28,064 nucleotides of DNA from Bacteroidales bacterium UBA5206. GTDB taxonomy: Bacteria; Bacteroidota; Bacteroidia; Bacteroidales; Tenuifilaceae. The stretch is from positions 1-28,064 of the forward strand of contig DHVO01000208.1 in NCBI GenBank assembly GCA_002412705.1, written 5' to 3'. Below, one piece after another: positions 1 to 7,654 of this stretch. The notes under the pieces were generated by a model that was not told the origin of the DNA, ran no database searches, and saw only the letters and a list, made by a program, of their open reading frames with translations. The stretch's first letter is position 1. Every line of letters starts with the position of its first letter. The position numbers and the translations under genes are program-made.

Positions 1-2
1 CT

Positions 3-1154
3 TCCGATGCGGCTATTTGTGCAGGTGAGGAGATTACGCTTACAGCAACAGGTACTGCCGATAGCTACTCTTGGGATAATGGAGTAACCAATGGGATTGC
101 ATTTGCACCTACAGCAACGGCTACATACACTGTAACGGCAACTATAGCAGCCACAGGTTGCGAAGCAATGGGACAGGTTACGGTTACAGTAAACCCATTA
201 CCAACCGTAACTGCTCCAGATGATTTCTCTACCTGCGAGGGAACAGAAGTTACACTAACAGCAACTGGCAACGCCGATGATTACTCTTGGGACAACAGCG
301 TAACCAATGGGGTTGCATTTACTCCTACAACAACAGCCACATATATTGTTACTGGAACAATAAATGCGACAGGATGTAGAAGTACCGATGAGGTTACTGT
401 TACTTTAAACACCATACCTACGGCAATAATAAGTACAGATAGAGAGGATGTATGCGAGAATGAGACCGTTGATGTTACCATTACCGCAACAACAACAGCA
501 ACCACCCTGCAATGGCTTTTCAACGGTACGCCAATTGATGGTGCCACAGAACTAACCTATACCGCAACAGCTTTTGGTGACTATACATTATCGGCATCAA
601 AGGATGGCTGCGATTGCACTAGTAACACAATAACCATTGCGCCTACGGCTGCTCCAGTAACCTCATTGCCTACCGAACTGGTAACAATAACCACTGCCGA
701 TGAGATTATCCTTGATGCTGGCTCTGGTTTTATAACCTACCTTTGGGATAACAGTAGCAATGAGCAAACCCGACTGGTTGATGGCACTACACTTGAACCT
801 AACACTTACATATACTGGGTTGAGGTTACCAACGAAGCAGGTTGCTTAACTCGGGATACCGTAGAGGTTAAAGTAGATCCTTATCAAAGTGTAACAACCG
901 CAAATGGCCTGGCAGTTGAACTTTATCCAAACCCAACAAAGGGTGTGGTTAAGATTAAAATTGACAATGCCAATGGCGATGCTACAATATCAATCTACAG
1001 CCAAACAGGTCAGTTGATAAACAAAAAGCAAAGCGCTGTTCAAGGCAAAGAAATTGCCGACGAGGTGGATCTTTCAAATCTCACCAAAGGGGTTTACATA
1101 ATACAAGTAACCACAAAGAACCAACGACTAACAAAACTTGTTGTTCTTGAATAA
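3..1154 (+). CDS. C-terminal part of a T9SS-secreted Ig-like repeat protein (5' end outside window)
   Basis: The reading frame is open at the left edge, so the start lies outside the window; 383 residues are visible. Two tandem units with a period of 72 residues (216 bases) are seen: a Cys at base 18 and again at 234, and a Trp-Asp-Asn at 72 and again at 288, each followed by Thr-rich beta-strand sequence ending in an ATGC motif. Two more diverged Ig/PKD-like units follow to about residue 300. From about residue 306 there is a type IX secretion sorting domain: LYPNPTKG, an ISIYSQTGQ strand, a GVYIIQV strand and a basic C-terminus ending in KLVVLE. Proteins of this kind are exported by Sec, cross the outer membrane by T9SS and are attached to the surface or released. 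The Thr-rich repeats suggest an adhesin or large surface protein. Sorting-domain assignment is firm; the substrate or ligand is unknown. Confidence 0.9.
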   Translation, partial: SDAAICAGEEITLTATGTADSYSWDNGVTNGIAFAPTATATYTVTATIAATGCEAMGQVTVTVNPLPTVTAPDDFSTCEGTEVTLTATGNADDYSWDNSVTNGVAFTPTTTATYIVTGTINATGCRSTDEVTVTLNTIPTAIISTDREDVCENETVDVTITATTTATTLQWLFNGTPIDGATELTYTATAFGDYTLSASKDGCDCTSNTITIAPTAAPVTSLPTELVTITTADEIILDAGSGFITYLWDNSSNEQTRLVDGTTLEPNTYIYWVEVTNEAGCLTRDTVEVKVDPYQSVTTANGLAVELYPNPTKGVVKIKIDNANGDATISIYSQTGQLINKKQSAVQGKEIADEVDLSNLTKGVYIIQVTTKNQRLTKLVVLE

Positions 1155-1166
1155 CCAGTGTTTCTC

Positions 1167-1203
1167 AAAAAGATGGCTCGCCAATGCGAGCCATCTTTTT
1201 TTT
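1167..1203 (+). terminator. Rho-independent terminator of the T9SS protein gene
   Basis: A perfect 10-bp stem (GATGGCTCGC at 1172-1181 and its complement at 1186-1195) closes a 4-base CAAT loop and is followed by eight T residues. It begins 17 bases after the stop codon of the repeat protein. A run of five A residues before the stem lets it extend further. Confidence 0.93.
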
Positions 1204-1346
1204 GCACTCCACATAGAGCCATGGTGAAACCCTTACACACAACAAAAGGTAGGTTGAACCATAAATATTCGAACAAATAGGCAGTCGCAATTGGGCAATA
1301 AACATATTTGGGTTAATTTTATAGCCCAAAACTAATCCCTTACTCG

Positions 1347-2624
1347 ATGAACGTTTTGGTACTAGGCTCTGGCGGAAGAGAACACGCAATTTGCTGGAAA
1401 ATTGCACAAAGCAAAAACATAAACAAGCTGTTTGTAGCCCCAGGAAACCCAGGCACTGCATCGGTTGCAACAAACGTAAGCATCAACCCGCTTCACTTTG
1501 ATCAAGTAAAAGACTTTATTACTACCAACAACATAAGCATGGTAGTTGTTGGACCAGAGGAACCTCTTGTAAAAGGGATTCGTGACTATCTTCAATCCTA
1601 TCCCGAAACAAAAAACGTAATGCTAATTGGCCCCAGCAAAATTGGCGCTCAGCTTGAGGGGAGCAAAGATTTTGCCAAGTGCTTTATGCAAAAGCACGGC
1701 GTTCCCACTGCTGCTTATAAAACCTTTAGCGCCAACCAAGCCAATGAGGCTAAAGTATTCCTAACCACAATGAAACCACCTTACGTTCTAAAAGCCGATG
1801 GATTAGCGGCAGGTAAAGGGGTGGTTATTAGCAATAGCATTGAAGAGGCCAACAGCACATTGGATATATTCTTTGCGGGAAAATTTGGCGAAGCCAGCAA
1901 AAAGGTTGTTATAGAGGAATTCCTATCGGGAATTGAACTATCTGTTTTTGTTCTTACCGATGGAGAGTCGTACGTTATACTTCCAGAAGCAAAGGATTAC
2001 AAGCGCATTGGCGAGGGAGATACAGGGCTAAATACCGGTGGAATGGGCGCCGTATCGCCCGTACCGTTTGCCAACAAGGAGTTCATGGATAAGGTTGAAC
2101 ACAAAGTTATTAAACCTACTGTTGATGGGCTACGAAAGGATAACATAGACTACCGTGGCTTTATTTTTATTGGACTTATTAAAGTAAATAACGAGCCTTT
2201 TGTTATTGAGTATAACGTTAGAATGGGCGATCCCGAAACCGAAGCAGTTATGCCAAGAATTGAAAGCGACCTTGTTGATCTACTGGAGAAAACGGCAACA
2301 GGAAAACTAAACGGGACAACAATAAAAACAAGCCCATTAACCGCTACTACAGTAATTCTTGTTTCAGGGGGATACCCAGAGGAGTACGAAAAAGATATTT
2401 TAATAAGTGGACTAGAAAACGTTACAGATACATTGGCTTTTCACTCTGGCACAAAAAAGAATAGTAATGGGGCCATTGTTACAGCAGGTGGCCGAGTTTT
2501 GGCGCTAACATCACTAGGAAACTCAATAAATGAGGCGTTAAGTAAAAGTTACTCCGCCGCAGAAAAAATTTCATACAATGGGAAGTACTACAGAAGAGAT
2601 ATTGGGCAAGACTTAATGGGTTAA
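1347..2624 (+). CDS. purD: Phosphoribosylamine--glycine ligase (GARS)
   Basis: PurD joins glycine to 5-phosphoribosylamine with ATP, giving glycinamide ribonucleotide, the second step of de novo purine synthesis in the cytoplasm. The 425 residues match the usual bacterial length. The N-terminal domain starts MNVLVLGSGGREHA, the family signature; the ATP-grasp part shows KADGLAAGKGVV, NTGGMGAVSP and EYNVRMGDPETEA, the last holding the metal-binding Glu and Asn. The ATG at 1347 directly precedes the conserved N-terminus. No Shine-Dalgarno sequence and no exact promoter box are visible in the 143 bases upstream. A DUF6427 gene follows after 12 bases and is probably cotranscribed. Confidence 0.98.
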   Translation: MNVLVLGSGGREHAICWKIAQSKNINKLFVAPGNPGTASVATNVSINPLHFDQVKDFITTNNISMVVVGPEEPLVKGIRDYLQSYPETKNVMLIGPSKIGAQLEGSKDFAKCFMQKHGVPTAAYKTFSANQANEAKVFLTTMKPPYVLKADGLAAGKGVVISNSIEEANSTLDIFFAGKFGEASKKVVIEEFLSGIELSVFVLTDGESYVILPEAKDYKRIGEGDTGLNTGGMGAVSPVPFANKEFMDKVEHKVIKPTVDGLRKDNIDYRGFIFIGLIKVNNEPFVIEYNVRMGDPETEAVMPRIESDLVDLLEKTATGKLNGTTIKTSPLTATTVILVSGGYPEEYEKDILISGLENVTDTLAFHSGTKKNSNGAIVTAGGRVLALTSLGNSINEALSKSYSAAEKISYNGKYYRRDIGQDLMG

Positions 2625-2636
2625 GAATAGAAGACT

Positions 2637-3617
2637 ATGCTATTAAAATTTTTCAGAAGACCATTACCTATAGTCCTAACCAGCATTATCATTCTGGCAA
2701 TTGGGCTTTGGGTAAAGACATTTATAACCGAGACAACAGTACCGTTTTATTTCGACTCCATACAAATGCCTTTTTACAGGATGGTAATGGGTTGGCTTCC
2801 TAACAACTTATTGCTTAATACCATTATAACCTTTGCACTATCACTTATTATAGGGTTATGGCTTCTGGGGTTAAACTCAAAGCACATCATTATAAAACAA
2901 AGAACCTATATTCCCACCCTGGTTTACATTATTATAGCAACAAGCATACTCCCACTACAACGTATTAACCCAGCAGTTTTTGCAGCATTCTTTTTTATCC
3001 CATCAATAAACCACCTGTTATCTATTTACCAAAACCCAAATGTACTTGACCACCTTTACCGTTCTGGTTTTTACATTGGAATAGCGTCACTATTTTACGC
3101 CCCAGCAAGTCTATTTCTTGTGGGGCTCTTAATTGCTGCCACAGTTATAAAATCGACCAACGCCAAAGAGTTTTTAGCTCCAATAGGAGGTTTCTTAACA
3201 CCATGGTTCTTTTACATATTCATCCTCTACATTCTTAACAATACTTCAACTATTCCAGATTTACTTACCATTAACTTTAAAACGGAGGCTGAGCTAAACT
3301 TAGAATGGCGCCAATTTATCCCCATTGGTTTCTTTGCAATGCTTTTACTTATTACCGGACTCTTTGTAGCCGACTCCATTGGACACGAAAAGATTAATGT
3401 TAGGAAGTTCTTTACCGTTTTCTTTTGGTACACCGTAACAGGAGTTGCCACATTGGTTCTTCTTCCTACAGTATCGTACGAAATAGCTTACATTTTAGCC
3501 ATTCCTTTGGCATTTCAGTTCTCATACTACTTCTCCTATGCAAAGGGCAAGTTCTGGTCGGAGCTGCTTTTCTCCATGGTTATTGCATTAGCAATAATAT
3601 CACAGTTTTTATACTAA
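2637..3617 (+). CDS. DUF6427 family polytopic membrane protein
   Basis: This 326-residue protein is made almost wholly of hydrophobic segments (roughly eight to ten membrane helices), starting with a short basic N-terminus (MLLKFFRRP) and a helix at about residues 10-30. The pattern and the FYFDSIQMPFYRMV stretch after the first helix resemble the Bacteroidota family DUF6427. From memory, members of that family often lie beside purD and upp; the sequence here shows only the purD link, 12 bases upstream. It sits in the inner membrane; its function is not known, and a transport or lipid-related role would be a guess. The gene ends 15 bases before a strong bidirectional terminator. Confidence 0.8.
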   Translation: MLLKFFRRPLPIVLTSIIILAIGLWVKTFITETTVPFYFDSIQMPFYRMVMGWLPNNLLLNTIITFALSLIIGLWLLGLNSKHIIIKQRTYIPTLVYIIIATSILPLQRINPAVFAAFFFIPSINHLLSIYQNPNVLDHLYRSGFYIGIASLFYAPASLFLVGLLIAATVIKSTNAKEFLAPIGGFLTPWFFYIFILYILNNTSTIPDLLTINFKTEAELNLEWRQFIPIGFFAMLLLITGLFVADSIGHEKINVRKFFTVFFWYTVTGVATLVLLPTVSYEIAYILAIPLAFQFSYYFSYAKGKFWSELLFSMVIALAIISQFLY

Positions 3618-3626
3618 CATTCCTAA

Positions 3627-3660
3627 ATAAAAAAAGCCCGATTTCATCGGGCTTTTCTAT
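3627..3660. terminator. Bidirectional terminator between DUF6427 and queA
   Basis: AAAAGCCCGAT (3632-3642) and ATCGGGCTTTT (3646-3656) form a perfect 11-bp stem around a three-base TTC loop. T residues follow on the plus strand, and the A run at 3627-3635 supplies a T run on the minus strand, so the element can end both the plus-strand purD-DUF6427 transcript and the minus-strand queA transcript. Confidence 0.92.
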
Positions 3661-3674
3661 TGATATAAGATTAC

Positions 3675-4724
3675 TTACAGAATAAGCATTGCATCGCCAT
3701 AGGTACCAAACCTATACTTCTCCTTAATGGCTACCCTATAGGCTTCAAAAAGCAAATCATAACCAGCAAAAGCAGAAACCATCATTAGTAGAGTTGACAA
3801 GGGAAGATGGAAGTTTGTAATCATAGAGTTTGGAACGCTAAAATCGTATGGAGGGAAAATAAACTTATTGGTCCATCCGCTGTATGGTTTTAGGTATCCA
3901 TCGGTAGAAACAGAACTCTCAAGCGTACGTAACACAGTTGTTCCAACTGCACACACGTTTTTCTTGTTCTGCTTAGCGCCATTTACAATGTCCACGGCTC
4001 CCTCTGGAATATTAATCTGTTCCGAGTCCATTTTATGCTTAGTTAGATCCTCAACATCAACGGTACGGAAGTTACCCAAACCAACGTGAAGAGTAATCTC
4101 GGCAAAGTTTACGCCTTTAATCTCAAGGCGCTTTAGCAGCTCACGGCTAAAGTGCAAACCAGCGGTAGGAGCAGCAACAGCACCCTCATGTTTAGCATAC
4201 ACTGTTTGGTAACGATCCCTATCCTCTGGAACCACCTCCCTACGAATAAATTTTGGAAGCGGAGTTTCACCTAAACGGTAAAGGGTATCCTTAAACTCTT
4301 CGTAAGTGCCATCAAAAAGAAAACGCAGGGTTCTTCCCCTACTCGTTGTATTATCAATTACCTCGGCCACCAGAATATCGTCCTCGCCAAAATACAACTT
4401 ATTACCTATACGAATTTTACGAGCTGGGTCAACTAGCACGTCCCAAAGACGCTGCTCTCTATTAAGCTCGCGAAGAAGAAAAACCTCAATCTCAGCTCCA
4501 GTTTTCTCTTTATTTCCATACAAACGAGCGGGAAAAACCTTGGTGTTGTTAAAAACAAAGACATCCCCTTCATCGAAGTAGTTAATAACATCCTTAAAAA
4601 CTTTGTGCTCTATCTGCTTGGTTTTACGGTTTATAACCATTAGTCTAGATTCATCGCGGTTATCGGCAGGAAACTTAGCAATAAGCTCTTGAGGCAAGTT
4701 GTACTTGTACTGAGAAAGTTTCAT
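3675..4724 (-). CDS. queA: S-adenosylmethionine:tRNA ribosyltransferase-isomerase
   Basis: QueA moves the ribosyl part of S-adenosylmethionine onto 7-aminomethyl-7-deazaguanine at position 34 of certain tRNAs, forming epoxyqueuosine. The 349-residue length fits the family. Visible signatures are the N-terminal LPQELIAKFP and DESRLMV, then VFVFNNTKVFPARL, and the strongly conserved EGAVAAPTAGLHF, followed by ITLHVGLGNFRTV and MITNFHLPLSTL. The ATG at 4724 starts the canonical N-terminus (MKLSQYKYNLP). It is the last gene of the minus-strand ftsX cluster, but 145 bases separate it from truB, and that spacer contains alternative inverted repeats, so it may be controlled separately. Confidence 0.97.
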   Translation of the reverse strand: MKLSQYKYNLPQELIAKFPADNRDESRLMVINRKTKQIEHKVFKDVINYFDEGDVFVFNNTKVFPARLYGNKEKTGAEIEVFLLRELNREQRLWDVLVDPARKIRIGNKLYFGEDDILVAEVIDNTTSRGRTLRFLFDGTYEEFKDTLYRLGETPLPKFIRREVVPEDRDRYQTVYAKHEGAVAAPTAGLHFSRELLKRLEIKGVNFAEITLHVGLGNFRTVDVEDLTKHKMDSEQINIPEGAVDIVNGAKQNKKNVCAVGTTVLRTLESSVSTDGYLKPYSGWTNKFIFPPYDFSVPNSMITNFHLPLSTLLMMVSAFAGYDLLFEAYRVAIKEKYRFGTYGDAMLIL

Positions 4725-4784
4725 TTGATGTGGAATTATTAATTATTTTTTACTCTCTTATTTCAACAATTAAAGGCAAAGCGG

Positions 4785-4869
4785 CGTGCTGTTTACACCT
4801 AAAATTCAGATAAACAGCGAGACAGAGCGAAACGGGCTGTGCCGTTTATACGTAGCAATATGCTACTTG
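4785..4869 (-). promoter_or_regulatory. Structured truB-queA spacer with competing inverted repeats
   Basis: Read on the minus strand towards queA, a central GCUGUUUA (plus positions 4818-4811) can pair downstream with UAAACAGC (4795-4788; eight perfect pairs, 15-base loop) or upstream with UAAACGGC (4848-4841; eight pairs with one G-U, 22-base loop). The upstream partner can instead form a local hairpin AAACGG/CCGUUU (4847-4842 with 4835-4830). A further 6-bp hairpin, GTAGCA with an ATA loop, lies at 4852-4866. These pairings exclude one another, as in a leader switch, but no known riboswitch consensus is recognised and chance cannot be excluded. No T-run follows any stem, so a classic intrinsic terminator is not formed. 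Confidence 0.35.
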
Positions 4870-5577
4870 TTACATTTCCCTGAAAATTTTTTCGAAATTT
4901 TCTAAAGAAAGAGCGTCGCTAACTAAGAACTCACCACTTTTAGTTCTATGTAAGTTCTTTAGATAGGCTCCAGAATTTAGCCGAAGACCCAGATCGCGCG
5001 CGAAAGCTCTTATGTAGGTTCCTTTACTACATGCAATTCTAAGTGTTACCTCGGGAAAGTTGATTGATAGAACCTCAACCTCGGAAATAACTATAGGTAC
5101 AGGGTCAAGCCTCATATCGGAGCCTTTTCTGGCCATTTCATAGGCACGCTTACCATTAACGCTTTTGGCAGAAAACAGCGGCGGTTCCTGCATTTGTGTA
5201 CCCACAAACGATGCGGCTACATCTCTAATGAGCTGTTCCGTTATGTGTTCTGTTGGAAACTGAGCATCAATTGGCTTTTCAAGGTCAAACGACGAGGTTG
5301 TTTCCCCTACTACAAAAGTGGCAATGTACTCCTTATCCTCCCCTATTAACCTATCCACCTGCTTTGTAGCCTTTCCTATACAAATAACCAAAAGGCCAGT
5401 AGCCAACGGATCGAGTGTACCAGCATGGCCAACCTTTATATTCTTAAGCCCTTTAACGTGCCTAAGCAGGCTACGCACCTTGCTTACTACATTAAACGAG
5501 GTCCACTCGTAGGGCTTATCAAGAAGAAGAATGACACCCTCGGTAAAATCGGTGTCCTTATCAAAACCTATTCGCAT
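4870..5577 (-). CDS. truB: tRNA pseudouridine(55) synthase
   Basis: TruB makes pseudouridine 55 in the T-loop of tRNAs. The 235-residue protein has the short form common in Bacteroidota, without a long C-terminal PUA domain. Signatures are LLLDKPYEWTSF near residues 17-28, KVGHAGTLDPLATG with the catalytic Asp at residue 56, the GKATK block, KEYIATFVVGETT, and the CSKGTYIRAFARDLG block near residue 185. The ATG at 5577 lies 5 bases after the uppP stop codon, so the two are translated from one transcript. Confidence 0.97.
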   Translation of the reverse strand: MRIGFDKDTDFTEGVILLLDKPYEWTSFNVVSKVRSLLRHVKGLKNIKVGHAGTLDPLATGLLVICIGKATKQVDRLIGEDKEYIATFVVGETTSSFDLEKPIDAQFPTEHITEQLIRDVAASFVGTQMQEPPLFSAKSVNGKRAYEMARKGSDMRLDPVPIVISEVEVLSINFPEVTLRIACSKGTYIRAFARDLGLRLNSGAYLKNLHRTKSGEFLVSDALSLENFEKIFREM

Positions 5578-5582
5578 TATTA

Positions 5583-6374
5583 CTAGTTAATTAATGAGGT
5601 TACTATGGCCACAGAGCCAACAATTGCACAGTAAACTGCAAACCAAAGCAGTTTACCTCTCTTCACAAGTTTTATCATCCAGCTACAAGCCAAGTAACCC
5701 GATACAAATGCGGCAATAAAGCCCGCAACAACAGGAAGACCCTCGCCCGACGCAACGGAAAACGAACCATCCATAATATCGAGCAAATTGGCTCCAATAA
5801 TGGGAACAAGTACCATAAGGAAGGAGAAGCGTGCCACATCCGACTTGTTGTTTCCAAGTAGCATTCCTGTTGCAATGGTGGAACCAGAACGGCTTAAACC
5901 AGGCATTACAGCGCATGCTTGGGCAATGCCAATAACAAGGCTATCAACAAAGCCAATTGGACGCTCGTTTCTAGGTTTTACAAATACTGTTAGCGAAAGC
6001 AAAAGCGCAGTAACCATAAGCATTGCGCCTACTACCATGAGATTACCTGTAAAGAAAGCCTCAACCTGATCTTTAAAAAAGACACCAACAACCCCAACTG
6101 GAATCATGGACACAGCTATTTTTGCGATAAACTGGGTTTCATCATTCCAACGAAACTTAAATATACCCTGTAGTAGAGAAATAATATCTTTCCAAAATAC
6201 CACAATGGTACTTAGCACTGTTGCTCCATGCACGGCAACCGTAAACGAGAGGCTTTCCTGTACATCAACCCCTAGTAATACCTTTCCAATTTCCAAATGA
6301 CCACTGCTGCTAACTGGTAAAAACTCCGTTAAGCCTTGGATTATTCCAAGAATGATTGCCTCTATAACACCCAT
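5583..6374 (-). CDS. uppP: Undecaprenyl-diphosphatase (UppP/BacA)
   Basis: UppP removes a phosphate from undecaprenyl diphosphate at the inner membrane, recycling the lipid carrier used for peptidoglycan and surface polysaccharides; it also gives bacitracin tolerance. The 263-residue form has the signature QGLTEFLPVSSSGH (Glu17, Ser22-24, His26) and the second site MPGLSRSGST with Arg162, among about eight hydrophobic helices. I place the start at the ATG at 6374, since MGVIEAIILG matches the family N-terminus; an upstream in-frame start at 6395 would be TTG. It lies between DUF3098 and truB in the ftsX cluster. Confidence 0.96.
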   Translation of the reverse strand: MGVIEAIILGIIQGLTEFLPVSSSGHLEIGKVLLGVDVQESLSFTVAVHGATVLSTIVVFWKDIISLLQGIFKFRWNDETQFIAKIAVSMIPVGVVGVFFKDQVEAFFTGNLMVVGAMLMVTALLLSLTVFVKPRNERPIGFVDSLVIGIAQACAVMPGLSRSGSTIATGMLLGNNKSDVARFSFLMVLVPIIGANLLDIMDGSFSVASGEGLPVVAGFIAAFVSGYLACSWMIKLVKRGKLLWFAVYCAIVGSVAIVTSLIN

Positions 6375-6450
6375 AAACAATAAATGATTAAGCAACAGGG
6401 GCTACCTGTTGCTTATAGATAAAACAATAAATATCAACAATTTGCCCCTC

Positions 6451-6708
6451 TTACTCGGAAGGCTTTTTCATTATGGCATAAATTTCAAATACAAACCCAA
6501 ACAGCACAACAATTGGGGCAAGGGTTATTCGCCTAAAGCTAAAAATATCCTCGCTAAAAACGTTAGGATCATCAGACCCTCCGCCAACCATTAGTACAAA
6601 ACCAATAACAATAATTGCAAAACCAATTGCAAGAAGCTTGTAGTTCTGTTTTCCTAGCGCAAAACCAGTAGATGGTGTTGGATTTTGCTTTTCTGTTTCT
6701 TTTGACAT
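6451..6708 (-). CDS. DUF3098 family small membrane protein
   Basis: The protein has 85 residues from the ATG at 6708; a longer frame to 6732 would use GTG only 5 bases after ftsX. A polar N-terminus rich in Lys, Glu and Pro is followed by the block FALGKQNYKLLAIGFAIIVIG, a first membrane helix, then a conserved GGGSDDPNVF loop and a second helix ending IYAIMKKP. This matches the Bacteroidota family DUF3098, which regularly lies between ftsX and uppP. Function is unknown; the position suggests a link to the FtsX divisome/hydrolase control complex or to lipid carrier recycling, which is inference only. Confidence 0.88.
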   Translation of the reverse strand: MSKETEKQNPTPSTGFALGKQNYKLLAIGFAIIVIGFVLMVGGGSDDPNVFSEDIFSFRRITLAPIVVLFGFVFEIYAIMKKPSE

Positions 6709-6737
6709 GGTATTATGTTTAGTCGTTATCACCTTAT

Positions 6738-7616
6738 TTAGTAGTAAAGATCGTCGGTTTTAAGTCTTAAGAACTTATTAACAGCCAAGAATGTAGCCAT
6801 TAGGTTTAGCACTATCCCTAAAACTACAACAAGGCCAAAAAGCATAGCGATTAGCTGCAAATCGCCAAAGGAGAGAAACTCCTCTATTTCGTTTACAATC
6901 AAATATACAACACCAGATAGCATAGCTATGGCTAGTATTGAAGCATAAAGACCGTGCAGCATACTTTTAAGTAAAAAGGGTTGGCGAATAAAACCCCAAG
7001 TTGCCCCAACCAGCTTCATGGTATTTATAATGAACCGCTTTGAGTAAACAGATAATCGAACTGTGTTATTTATTAGCACAAGTGCTATAAAAAGCATAAG
7101 CGCACTAAACATTAGTATAATAACGCTAATCTTGCTTATGTTCTCATTTACCAAGTTAACCAACGATTTTTGGTAGTGTACCTCTTTTACTTGACGGTAG
7201 GCTAATAGCTTATTCTCAATTTTTGCAATGCTATCGTTATTCGCATAGTCGGCTCTCAAGCGCACATCTATTGATGCAGATAGGGGGTTGTACCCTAGAA
7301 ACGAGATAAAATCCTCACCTATTTGCTTTTTCATCTCATTGGCCGCACGCTCCTTTGATATGTACTCCGTTTGCTTAACAAAAGGAGAGGCGTCAAGGGT
7401 TTTGCGCAGGAAGTTGGCATCCACATCGCGAATCTCATCCTGAAGGATAACGGAGAAGCCAATGTTCTCCTTCACGTGATCGGATAACTTTTTAGCGTGA
7501 AACACTATTAAGCCCAACAGGCCAAGCATAAAAAGCACAAGCGATGTGCTTATTATGGACGACAAGTAAGAGCTTCGCAGCCGTCGGTTAGTATGCTTAT
7601 TTTCAGCTTTTGCCAT
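6738..7616 (-). CDS. ftsX: Cell division permease-like protein FtsX
   Basis: FtsX is the membrane part of the FtsEX ABC-type complex, which passes ATP-driven changes in FtsE to cell-wall hydrolases at the septum. The 292 residues show a basic cytoplasmic start, one helix at about 20-45, an extracytoplasmic domain to about residue 165, and three helices in the C-terminal FtsX permease domain (including the block around NNTVRLSVYSKRF and NTMKLVGAT). ftsE is not in the window, as is usual when ftsX heads this cluster. An exact TAnnTTTG promoter box ends only 4 bases before the ATG at 7616. Confidence 0.95.
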   Translation of the reverse strand: MAKAENKHTNRRLRSSYLSSIISTSLVLFMLGLLGLIVFHAKKLSDHVKENIGFSVILQDEIRDVDANFLRKTLDASPFVKQTEYISKERAANEMKKQIGEDFISFLGYNPLSASIDVRLRADYANNDSIAKIENKLLAYRQVKEVHYQKSLVNLVNENISKISVIILMFSALMLFIALVLINNTVRLSVYSKRFIINTMKLVGATWGFIRQPFLLKSMLHGLYASILAIAMLSGVVYLIVNEIEEFLSFGDLQLIAMLFGLVVVLGIVLNLMATFLAVNKFLRLKTDDLYY

Positions 7617-7620
7617 TTTG

Positions 7621-7628
7621 CAAAGGTA
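7621..7628 (-). promoter_or_regulatory. Bacteroidota -7 promoter box for the ftsX cluster
   Basis: TACCTTTG on the minus strand matches TAnnTTTG at all fixed positions. A TTG lies 22 bases upstream, slightly farther than the usual -33 spacing. The box ends 4 bases before the ftsX ATG, so transcription would begin at or next to the start codon, giving a leaderless or nearly leaderless message. Confidence 0.6.
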
Positions 7629-7654
7629 TATCTATTGTGCCAATTTACAGCAAT

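Noticed and set aside
3..520. CRISPR-like or satellite repeat at the left edge
   Set aside because: The 216-base periodicity is in frame and coding, with third-position differences between units, so it is a protein repeat.
1204..1346. Promoter for purD around ACATATTTGGG
   Set aside because: It differs from TAnnTTTG at the first T and has no correctly spaced TTG upstream; support is too weak to list.
1165..1473. Minus-strand frame of 102 codons over the terminator and purD start
   Set aside because: It runs through the T9SS gene terminator and the conserved purD N-terminus; no family is recognised.
4785..4869. Known preQ1 or SAM riboswitch before queA
   Set aside because: The conserved core sequences and pseudoknot layout of those classes are not recognisable; only unclassified competing stems are seen.
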